Origin: Datura wrightii | Lineage: Eukaryota > Streptophyta > Magnoliopsida > Solanales > Solanaceae | Assembly: GCA_035772735.1 (NCBI GenBank) | Contig: JASDFA010000003.1 | Location: 59,578,501-59,642,500, forward strand | Direction: 5' to 3' | Length of the DNA: 64,000 bases | Notes under the pieces: generated by a model | Told to the model about the DNA's origin: nothing | What the model saw: the letters and a program-made list of their open reading frames with translations, nothing else | Databases searched by the model: none | In this document: positions 46,784-56,891 of the stretch, in pieces | Layout: every line of letters starts with the position of its first letter | Numbering within the stretch: the stretch's first letter is position 1 | Position numbers and translations under genes: made by a program

Positions 46784-47124
46784 AGTTCCATCTACTGGGG
46801 CCGCGAGAGCAGCATTGAGTTCCATTTATTGAGGCCGCAAGGGCCACATTAAGTTCCATTTATTGAGGCCGCAAAGGCCATATAGAGTTCCACTTACTGA
46901 GGCCACGAGGGTCATATTGAGTTCCATTTATTGAAGTCGTGAGGTCCATACAAAGTTCCATTTACTGAGGACGCGAGGGCCATTTTGAGTTCCATTTATG
47001 AAGGCCTCGAGGGCCACACAGAGTTCCCTTTACTGAGGCCGCGAGGGCTGTATTGATTTCCATCAGATTAGACTGCGAGGGCCGTAATGAGTTTCACCAG
47101 ATTGAGGCCGTGGGGGCCATCCTG
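46784..47124 (+). repeat. Tandem repeat, 34-bp unit, ten copies
   Basis: Units start AGTTCCATTTA(C/T)TGAGG and continue with CCGCGAGGGCCA and four to five variable bases. They follow each other at 34-bp spacing, with the last one or two degenerate. There are no spacers. It lies in the 3' part of the D LTR downstream of the TATA box, so it would be part of the transcript. Confidence 0.9.
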
Positions 47125-47989
47125 AGTTACAATACACACCATCCATAGTACTCTAGTAGTAAGAGTCGACCTTGTTTGTACTTGTCGAGTCTTATGGGGG
47201 CTCAGGTAGGTTCTTCTATGTTGTTTGTACCTTCCAGGCTTATGGCGGCCTAATTAGGTTCTTGTTTGCTTATATAGACTTGTTGTTTAGATAATTCAGA
47301 CAGTGAAGGTACTCAGGTTAAATCCTTACTCTCTACCTTTAACTACTATAGTTTTACCAGCTTTCAGTTAGTTATTATCTTTCTACCTTACATATTCGGT
47401 ACATGTTGCACCGACGCCCACCCGGGGCGCTGCATCTCTTGCCTGCAGGTTCGGATAGGGGTTGTTCGGGACGTTACTAGCCTCTAGTTGAAGTCATTAG
47501 TTTACTCAGCTGCTTCCCTTCGGAGTTGAAAGTTATTAGATGCTTGTACTTTTGATGTACAGTTTTTGGGTAGGTTGGGGTCCTGTCTCGACCATTATAT
47601 CACTCCTAGAGGCTTGCGGACTGTTGTACATTCCCTGTGGTTAGTTGTTGTTGGCTGTGTGGGGTTCGTGTATACTTTTATTTCCTGTGTTGAGCTATTA
47701 GTTGGTGTCGTTGTCGGCCATAACATAGGTTAGTGTCTGATTTACTTTTCAGTTATAACTAGATAGCATGGTGGCCTTGTCGTCCCACATAGAATCCCAG
47801 TTATTGCGTTATTGCGGTCAACTGTCTTCTTTTACAGGTGGCCTTGTGGGCCAAAGGTTGTACTTACACCCGTGATATAGCCCGTTCTTTTATTGAATTA
47901 AGTGTCAAACTTGCCCGAGTCCAGTCAAGGTTAGTTTAGACCAGTAGGACACCAGGTGCAAGTCATACCTCCCAAGGTGGGGCGTGACA

Positions 47990-49980
47990 CTAACTCTCTA
48001 AGTCTGAAACTGAAAATGCATAAAGATAATTGATAGAAAATGGTCCTCGGGAGACGAGGACTCACTAATAAAGACTGGATGCTAGCTCCGGAAGAGGCTA
48101 ATGATGGGGCTAAGTCTGAAGGTCAGAGCTTGTATCATGAAATGAGACAGCATAGAGTATGCGGTCAGTACGTTGAATGTACCTAGTATGCAAGGTAAGT
48201 AAAACCTCTTAATTAAGTAAAGTCATTTAAAACGTGCATAATATAAAACATAATAAAGATAAGATTCTGATAGTAGGGCTTGCATGCTTTTTTTCTTAAA
48301 TCATGATCTGAACATAACATAACATCGTAACTGAATCGAATGACCCAAAGATGAAATTTGATAATCATAAGTAAAACTGAACATTGGGTCAAACCTGCAT
48401 TAGAACATATATAGATCTCATGAATGATAAATATGCATAACTGAAATCATGAGGAACAATGGGAGACTCGTCTTATAACCAACATTACCACGATAGAGCT
48501 TACGTGGTCCCGACTCTTACAATCAAGTGGGTAGATCCGTCTAAAGCTTTGCCAGTGCTAAAGACACTACCATGATATCGATATCAAGCTCAAGGCCCCT
48601 TGGGACAGGGGAAAGCTCACATAGGAGGTCCCAAAATAATCTAAGCATACCTACATTGGCGCATAGTTCTGAGGCATAGGGTTAACTGACCCATAGCCTA
48701 CTCGATGATAGACACTACTCCCAAAAATATGCATATGCTCTCCATAATTTTTCAAGAAAGCTGACCATCGTCTAGAGACGAAGCTGAATAATCATATACA
48801 TAATAAATATGAAATCATACATGAGGAGCCTTGACTCAAACCATACCACAAGTTTTGTAAAATTGAGAGTCTTGACTCCAAAACCATGTGGTAAGCTAAT
48901 TAACTTGAAATCATACATCATACATGAATATATGGGCTTTCCAAATACTTAAACATGCTTGAAAAATGCTTAATTCACTTGAAAACATGCTCATAGACAT
49001 GGGTAACTTGAAAACATGTTTTTCATCATAAATATGTCATCATACTTGAACATACATCATGAATCTCATCTTTCATGAACTTCTCGTGGATGGGCATTTT
49101 AATTTATAAAGATTGAGAACATGATTATAATTGAAAACAATGTAAAACTTGCCCATCAATCATAATTTGATAATAAGAACATGCCTAGATTATACCCATG
49201 GTAGAAACTTAGGAATCCCATGTATTGGGATGAAACCCCATAGGATCAACATATATATTTTCATGAATTAGAGAGGGATTGGGAATGGGTGTGAAAAAAT
49301 TCACCCATCCATAACCCTACATACTTGATAGGATCTGATTCTATAACTTCTCTGATTGCCCAAGGAAGAATTGAACAAAACTTGAAGGAGAATGAGCTTG
49401 ATCACCTTTGTAGACCTTAACTATTTTATGCATGGATAAAAATAGCCTAAAATGAACTTACCCCTCCTAAACTCATCATTCATAGCTTAAAGAGACATAG
49501 TTTAGGCCTTAGGATCATAGGAATTACGGAAAAGCCATTATGAAATTCGCAAAAAATAACTAATTGCCAGTCCCAACGAGGGACTGGATAAGTCGTCACC
49601 TTGGACCTTGACTTGTGGCCTCCAGTCGTCGTGTACACTGCCCATTTTCCTCAAAGGGTCTCCATGAGGGATCTAACGGATCGTCATTGGTGACCACGAC
49701 TCATGGTCACCACTCGTGGTCTCCACTATCCAAAAACCATTGACCCTTGACCAATTTTGACCACGGTTGAGTCATGGGGTCTGACCACGACTCATGGTCA
49801 TACCCGTGGTGTCTTCAAATCACAAATTCTAGAACTTAAGAACATGACCTTACCACGAGTCACGTAATGACTCGTGGTCATCCCCATGGGTCTAGTAATG
49901 ACCCGTCTATGATCTGTTCAGAATTTTCAGTTTTCTCCATTCAACTCTTGGGCTGATCTTAGGGCTTCCGGGGCATTACA
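47990..49980 (-). repeat. C 5' LTR, truncated by D
   Basis: In minus sense it opens TGTAATGCCCCGGAAG at 49980. The word cluster with ACCACGAGTCATG, ACGACTCATGGTC lies at 49570-49910. It matches the C 3' LTR over 47990-48975. The end of the LTR beyond 47990 is missing, where D inserted and a later deletion occurred. Confidence 0.88.
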
Positions 49981-51192
49981 AAGGAAAATACTACCACCGC
50001 CAACTCGAGGTCGTGAGTTGGATAGTTCTTCTCATGGACATTCAATTTCCTAGAAGCATAGGCTATAACCTTACCATGATGCATTAATACACCACCAAGA
50101 CCGATCCTCAAGGCGTCACAATATACCACAAACCCATCAATACCCTCATGTAGGGTTAACACTGGTGTTGAGGTGAATCGAGTCTTCAACTATTGGAAGC
50201 TCTTCTCGTAGGCCTCTGACTATTGAAACTTCACCTTCTTCTGAGTCAACTTAGTCAACGGTGCTGCAATAGATGAAAACCCTTCAATAAACCTCCGAAA
50301 TTAACCGGTTAAATACAAAAAACTCATGATATCTGAAGGACTAACTGGTCTGGGCCAATTATTCACAGCTTCTATCTTTTGAGAGTCCACTTGTACTCCC
50401 TCACTTGAAACCACATGACCCAAAAATGCCACTGAGTTAAACGAAAACTCACACTTGCTGAACTTAGCATACAACTAGCTATCCTTAAGAGTCCATAGCA
50501 CCACCCTCAAATTAGCGGTATGCTCCTCTTCGCTCCGAGAGTATATGAGAATATTATCTATGCACACGATCACGAACATATCCAAATACGGCTTGAACAT
50601 CCTATTCATCAAATCCATAAAATCTATAGGAGCATTTGTTAGTCCAAAAGACATAACTACAAACTCATAATGACCATACTGAGTCCTAAAGGTTGTCTTC
50701 GAAATGTCACTTTCCCAAACCCTAAGCTGATGGTATCCGGATCTGAGGTCTATCTTTGAAAAGAACTTAGCACCCTGAAGTTGGTCAAAAAAATTGTCAA
50801 TCATGGGGAGAGGATACTTTTTCTTAACGGTGACCTTGTTCAATTGCCGGTAATGAATGCATATTCGAAGGTAACCATCCTTCTTCTGGACGAAGAGAAC
50901 TGGTGCACCCCACGGGAATTTTCTAGTTCTGATGAAACCTTGTCTAAGAGATCCTTCAACTGCTCCTTCTACTCCTTTAGCTCAGCTGGAGCTATTCTGT
51001 GAGGAGGAATAGATATAGGTTGCATATCAGGAAGAAGGTCAATACCAAAATTAATCTCTCGCTCTGGGGGAATTCTCAGTAAATCATCTGGAAACACTTT
51101 TGGATAGTCGCACACTATGGGAACTGACAGGGCAGTTTCTATACACCCATCAGGCTATAACTGAATCATCGACTGGAGTAGAGATGGAGAAG
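49981..51192 (-). pseudogene. pol: B RT and start of RNase H
   Basis: From 51192 in minus sense: protease end (ISTPVDDSVIA, stop, WVYRN), linker, RT start (APAELKE...), then the open stretch 50843-50475: MNKVTVKKKYPLPMIDNFFD, KIDLRSGYHQLRVWESDISK, MSFGLTNAPIDFMDLMN. The catalytic site reads C-I-D-N; the second Asp has become Asn. The 50189-49981 part is RNase H start: DGFVVYCDALRIGLGGVLMH, NYPTHDLELAVVVF. It ends exactly at the target duplication of C and rejoins 37317. Several stops are present, most at Trp, Gln or Arg codon positions. Confidence 0.9.
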
Positions 51193-51197
51193 GGTTT

Positions 51198-52606
51198 GTT
51201 TGGTGGTTTGGAATGCCTACACGCAAGTGCACGTGGTCGAACAAGTAGTAAAATGTCTAGAGTAGCCAAGTATCAATCCCACAGGGACTAGACCAAGGTA
51301 ATAATCTAATTAAGTGTTAACAAACTCTGACTCTAATAATGCAGACAACAGTTTCAAGAAGATTTTGGGAGTTTGCTTCCTAATTTATACTAATCTAAAA
51401 CAAATGTAAAATTTGAGTCTGAACTATAGTAATGAGCATGCTGAGGCTAAAACAAACATGCAGGGAAGCAATTTATTGATACAAATTGGTTAATCTTTCC
51501 TTCAGTTGCTAGTCAGGAATTATTGCCTATAGATTAAAACTCTCGTATTTAACCCAACTTAAGAATCATGAACATTCCACCTACATTTCCGTGATAAGAA
51601 GAAATTCATGTTCTAGCCATACGAAACCGATTCCTTAATTGAAACGACTTTCAGATATATTTCTATTCTGAAGGTAAATCAATTCTCAATTTTCCCAAAC
51701 CAAGAAGAGATCATATCCTATTAATTCACAACTTTCCAATTTCTTTCTCTTTCGAGCGTAAACCGGATTTTTTACATATACATTAATATTGGCCACACAT
51801 TAATGCAGTAAAAACAAGAATTAATAGAACAACCATGGAAGAAAAGATGAAAAACCAAGATGATCAATAATTACATTCCACTACAAATGTTCTTAACCTC
51901 AGCAAGAAGTGAATTTAGCCACTCATTTGTGGATTAAACATCGTTAAGTGAGTGTAAATCATACAAACAATTGGAATAAAGAAGAAAGAGATAGAGAAGA
52001 ACCCTAAGAATTTCGTCCCCTCAACTGCCTGTAACCCACGTTCTTGCTCAACCAAGTAAGAATAATTAAAAATAAACCTAAGTGTGCTATTTATACTAGT
52101 GGAAATTTTTCCCGGAATAACAAGCAACGTGTCACGGAGTGCATCACGGAGCACTGCCTCCGTGACACGCCACAAACGCGGACCCGCACTGGAATTTGGT
52201 CCTCCAGGTAATTATGCCCAACGTGCCACGATGAGCAACGCGGGGCTTGGCTAACATGCCACGGCCCCAACGCGTACCTTCACTGGAACTTGACCTATTT
52301 TAATCATCCGGGGTAGAATGCTTCCGCGATGGCAGCGTGACACGGCTCCATCACGGAGCCCCTTAATTTGCTGCATGACCTTGGCCTTTTCCACTGCTCG
52401 CTTCTGAGTCCATTCCCGATTTCTCCCAACATGCATCTTAGCTTCCTAAAATTATATTTTTCCTGCAAAACAGCACTAATCATGTTGGTTAGTATAAATT
52501 CACATTTTAACTACAAACCACATGAGAATCTACAACTATCAATGAATAAACAAGACGAAATAAAGCATTTGAGTATCACTTGGGCATATAATTCTACCCA
52601 AGATCA
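51198..52606 (-). repeat. T7 3' LTR (1409 bp)
   Basis: In minus sense it opens TGATCTTGGGTAG at 52606 after the tract AAGTGTGGGGTAAG and ends CCAAACCACCAAACA at 51198. A TATA box, AGTATAAATAG, lies at 52088-52098, directly downstream of a word cluster at 52120-52360 with GTGTCACGGAG, CCTCCGTGACACG and CATCACGGAGC. It differs from the 5' copy at scattered positions only. Confidence 0.93.
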
Positions 52607-54404
52607 CTTACCCCACACTTAAAACTTTGTTCGTCCTCGAACAATAATCTCACATCTCATGCAATTGACACCCAATCATAGCTACTTTGGCTCGACAATT
52701 CAAGCTACGGTTATACCGATTATTTACATAGAAAATCATCAAGAAAACATGCATAGTCTCATCAATACAATGACATTCAACACATTAAGACCTCCTAGAC
52801 TAAAGAGTCAACTCTCGATCTCGGCAAACTCATGCAAATCAGCTGATCAAGACATCCGACACGAAATTAAATCTCTCGTCAAGCATGTGCCCTCACAACA
52901 CAAGAGAATTTCCCCCTTTTCAATCATATGATCTCAAAAACATTATATGCAGGGGCATATGAACACGATTTCGCTCTCTCTCCCAAAGAATTCACATGCA
53001 TCATGTCATGACCCATAAGCTTGCCTCTAGTGTATTACTCCACTAAAATAAGGACGAGTGATGTAAGATCACGCAGGACTTAACGGGTTGTAATGTAAGC
53101 TAAGGAACTAGTACATACTGGGCTAACCAATAATAGCAACTAGCACCCTTAAGCGCTTTTCCATACATCCCACCACATTATGGGCATTGTTTCTTCCTTC
53201 ATCCTCCCCTTTCTTGAAGCCTTTCTTTATTTTTGTTCCCATTTCTTTAAGCACACTCGACTTAATAACAAAGATTAGTTATACATCTTCATTTTATTAA
53301 ATTCGGCAAGTGCACCTTTGACCTTTTCTTTACTTTCACCACTTTCGCTTTTCCTTTCTTTTCACAATTACCACTCCTTGACACTGTGGGAAAATTTCTT
53401 TTCTTGAGCGCTTAAGAGTTTTGGATCAAATTCACGGATAATGAAAAGAAGGGGTTAAGCTCAGTTTGTACCTTTTCGACAAAAGAAAAAAATAGGCTAA
53501 AGGCTCAATGGGCTAACTAGGATGTACATTCAAGGTAGGTCGGATAATGAAAAAAAACTTTCGGTTAAATCAAAGAAATGCCTACATCCTTTCCTACAAT
53601 ACAAATCCTTCATTTCGTTTCGTACACACACCAGGCAAGTTCTAGACACTTCACAATAGCATGGAAGAATCGAAACCTCACCACACAGTCATTGCACATG
53701 CTAAACTCAAGACATATGCACAAACTCTTCAATCAACTAATTACATGAATTCAAACATTAAGCCTCAATCACACCGAATCAAACTCTATGGTCTAGGTAT
53801 CTCAACATGTTTACAAAGTTGCATGCTTTCATGCGAATCACCTTTGCATTCTAAATATCATGTACAACACGCAACCAGAATTCTGAACCATAAAGTAACG
53901 ACACGTTCATGATATAAACAAACAAAAGAAAAAATTAAAAAGAACAAAGAATCTTCTCCTATCGACTACATTTCCCTTAAGACGGTCGTCATCCATCCAT
54001 CATAGGGAACGGTTACTATTTACGACTTTGATTCAATGGGACTATTCTCGGTAAAAGCACCGAAAACAAATGTCGAGAAACCCAATCATAAAAAAAGATT
54101 TCATGAAAAATTTTTAAAATATCGATAATTTTGATAAAACAACAATATTTACACAACCAGCTAACAACAACTCCATATGACACACAACAACTTCACATTA
54201 ATTACAACTCAAAATTACAATACAAAACATAAACACCAAAATCACAGGGTCACAATTTTTCACAGGCACAACAACAAAACATAAACATAAACAACAACAA
54301 AACAACCAGCACCTAACTACTCCCACCCCACACTTAAATCGAACACTGTCCCCAGTGTTCACAAAATTCAGCATAGCACAAGAGTAGGTGGTGAAACTCC
54401 CTGA
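52607..54404 (-). other. T7 3' non-coding region
   Basis: About 1.8 kb between the additional ORF and the 3' LTR without a convincing frame. By eye it is related to the same region of T1 (25584-27549): both carry, in the same order, purine tract, an 'aagaattcacatgcat' stretch, a segment on the plus strand starting 'tgacccat', and a 'cgtcatccatccatcatagg'-type stretch near the ORF end. Conservation without coding suggests a structural or regulatory role; that is inference. Confidence 0.65.
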
Positions 54405-55636
54405 TCAATCGAAGTATTCCACTTCTTCGTCAGGTGCGGTTGCCTCATCCCCCATATCCGAATCACCCCCGCTATCCTTATCTGACTCAACATCTGAGTC
54501 ATCGCAGCGTGTCTCCTCGTCTGTGGGGACATCATCATCAACGGGCTCCACAAAAGCTGGCCCCACTCAGCATAGAGCCCTGGCATTTTCGCTGAAGGGG
54601 TAGTCCAACTCGAGCTGCCACAACTCATCTTCTGTTGCTGGCCTCCCGCCTATGCGCAACTGTAGCATCTGCATCCCGAACATGCGGGCCATATACTGAT
54701 CATCCTGAGCATGTCGCTCGGCTAATGTGAGAACTGGCCCGTGAGTGGTGTCGGGTGCCTTAGTTTTGGTGATGTCTAAGGCACGCCTCTCCATCTGTGA
54801 GACGTAGTCCAGGGCCTCTTCCTCAATATCCAGGCCCCTCAGGAACGTGATCAGCAAGCCACCAAACCCGTACCTGTGCCCTTGATGCAAACAGGCTCTT
54901 TTCATGGCGGAGATGATCACCGCCCCAATATTAATCACCAGCTCTTTCATCAGGGTGTAGACCAAGCACACACGATCCCGGGTGACATATGTCATGTGCA
55001 CCCCCGGGATCAGGCAGGAACACACGATCTTAAGCCAAATTCTGGCTTCCCTGTTCATTTGAGAGTAGGGCAGCGTCTGATGGTAGCCCCTCTCCTTATG
55101 CCTGCTCCACCGTGCTGTAGAATGGGCTCCACACAGAGTGCGTCTGATATCTGCATATGGTGGAGTGATATTCAGCTGCCGGAGTACATGGGCGTCTGTG
55201 TCCCTCGTCCCCAAAATGGCATTAAGGTGATGGGGCTCAAAGGTGACTACCTGCCCCCTTATCTTGACGGTGTGACTTTGGAGTGTCGGGTTCTAGTGGC
55301 GTAGAACACCTGAATCAGGTGGAGATTGCACTCCTTAGGCTCTTCAAAAATGAAGTTCAGCCCAGCAGCGTCAATCTGGTGTACAATTCTTGGGAATTCC
55401 TGTGCCAACGGCTCCCTTGCAATATGCTCCTTGGGGAAGTATTTGTTCTCCTTATGCTTTGTGTACCATTTCTTCCCTTCGTCTGTCACCCATCGGGTTC
55501 CGTATTGACGGCGTTGGCCGTGCGGAACCGCTGGTGCTGCTGGGACTGCTGTTCCCAGTCTAATTCTTTTCCTTTTGGCACCCGATGTAGATGCGCCCTT
55601 TCCTTTGGCTTGCCTGCTTGCCATGATTCCTGTCAA
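54405..55636 (-). pseudogene. T7 additional ORF: putative plant transposon protein
   Basis: Minus Met at 55636 opens MTGIMASRQAKGKGASTSGA, a basic N-terminus. From about residue 55, KWYTKHKENKYFPKEHIARE and LHLIQVFYATRTRHSKV are the start of the 'putative plant transposon protein' domain (Transposase_32 from memory). A frameshift near 55270 moves to the frame 55259-54567 (NAILGTRDTDAHVLRQLN, YSQMNREARIWLKIVCSC, ELVINIGAVIISAM). A TGA at 54567 precedes an acidic tail that runs to 54405 (DDDVPTDEETRCDDSD). Its role is unknown. It has one frameshift and one stop only, so it was lost recently. It takes the place of an env-like or accessory gene. Confidence 0.8.
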
Positions 55637-56891
55637 ATCAAACAGACAGTCCCAATGTTATTCAAATCAAAATTAGCTTCGACTAAGGTTGGGTTAAGCT
55701 AGGCCACCCCACACTTAGTCCTTGGCCACAATTACGACATTACGGCAAGACAATTCTCACTTTCCAATTTTCAAAAAAACAACAACACGCCTCGTGCATT
55801 CAGAGAATTCGATGGGATAAATTCTACGTACTACTCAGACTTCGTACAACTAATCAAAATATCACCATCAATACCATTTCATCACATAGCACTTAGGAAA
55901 AACATCTCTCAACACAACCTATGCAATTCACCAATTTCTTTCTCCCGAAAATTCATCGTTTATTTAGCATATTCACATCAAGCCAACACAATTCACCTTA
56001 CCCAACATGCCCAACCCATAATTTCCACATTTTCAATCGCATTTAGTTTCTTCGCAATAAAATTCTAACCCTAGCTACATATTTCACCAAAATTCGATCA
56101 AGCATGTATTTATCGAGTTCATATAATCAAAATGATACTACGAACATCAATCAACAATAACTTAAATGAATTCAAGCTCAATTTACAATTAGGGCAAGTT
56201 TTACTCACTTCACATGCTCAAAATCGAAAAATTTGACAAGAATTGAGATGAAGTTAAAGAACATACCTTTAATTCGATGAAATCAAAGAAAAGTTGAAGA
56301 AAACTTGTGCCTAGGTCCGTGTCACGTTGGGGAAGGGGGAGTGTTTGGGTGTTTGTCGCGGAGGGGTGAGAAATGAGGGAAAATTGAGGGAATTCGGGGT
56401 TAAAAAGGGGGATTTTCGCACGGGTCACCCGGCGACCCGGTGTGACCCGTCGTGATTAAAGCCTCAACGTGTCACGGAGGGTAACGTGGAGCACCCCCTC
56501 AGTGACACGGAGCCAACGCGGAGGTATTCTGGAATTTTAAAAATTCCATAATTACACCTCAATGTGTCACGGAGGGTAACGCGGAGGCCCTTCTCCATGA
56601 CACGGAGCCATCGCGCAGGCTCACTGTTTTTCCACTTTTTATTATTTTTCTCACCTCAATTTTTTCTTTGCGATCCTTTGCATTTTTGCACTCCGTCAAC
56701 CCAAAATTCATCTCACAACAAGAAATTGGTCAGAATTCATAGGTTTCACATAAAATACAATTTTTTTTTATTTTTATTTTTCTATTTTATTTTCTTTTCT
56801 ACTAAATCTACTCAAGTATTACAACAATTTCTAGGGTTGCCTCCCGTGCAGCGCCTGGTTTACCGTCGCGGCTCGACGTCATTAAAGCTTA
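55637..56891 (-). promoter_or_regulatory. T7 intergenic region with LTR-like word cluster
   Basis: Between the integrase tail (ends 56892) and the additional ORF (starts 55636) are 1.25 kb without coding sense. Positions 56410-56625 repeat the words of the T7 LTR: AACGTGTCACGGAG twice, CTCAGTGACACGGAGCC, CCATGACACGGAGCC and ACGCGGAGG, in the same orientation as in the LTR. Just downstream in minus sense is CCCTTTTTAACCCC, a possible TATA substitute, and then a 760-base leader. A T-rich stretch lies at 56760-56800. In position and content it looks like an internal promoter for the second ORF. Confidence 0.6.

Larger units (their letters stand above)
44316..47989 (+). mobile_element. D: Del/Tekay-type element, 3' half
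   Basis: Plus-strand integrase with a chromodomain-like end, polypurine tract and 3' LTR. The 5' half is missing at the junction with E. The right flank is the C 5' LTR at CTAAC (47990-47994). The C 3' LTR has the same site uninterrupted near 37556-37562, which shows D inserted in C. LTR and purine tract are close to the S1 and E1 LTRs. Confidence 0.85.
45837..47989 (+). repeat. D 3' LTR (2153 bp)
   Basis: It opens TGTTACACCTCATAAC and ends AAGGTGGGGCGTGACA. A GC-rich word cluster at 46000-46092 (GTGCCTCGG, GGCACGCCC, GGTCCATGCCACGGACC) is followed directly by a TATA box. A tandem repeat of 34 bp occupies 46784-47124. The end sequence AAGGTGGGGCGTGACA is the same as that of S1 in minus sense. 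Confidence 0.92.
37323..49980 (-). mobile_element. C: Del/Tekay element reduced by deletions
   Basis: C inserted in the RNase H of B. Target copies are AAGGC at 37318-37322 and AAGGA at 49981-49985, which differ at one base. In B they rejoin as codons for F-A-L-K. What remains is a partial 3' LTR (37323-38543), a protease-RT linker and RT start (38544-38896), and a partial 5' LTR (47990-49980). E and D lie inside. RT, RNase H, integrase and gag of C are absent through at least two deletions. Confidence 0.83.

Noticed and set aside
46784..47124. CRISPR-like array
   Set aside because: Repeats are directly adjacent with no unique spacers, lie within a plant LTR and vary in sequence. It is a tandem repeat.
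54876..55304. Plus-strand open frame of 142 residues
   Set aside because: Antisense of the T7 additional ORF, no independent domain or context.
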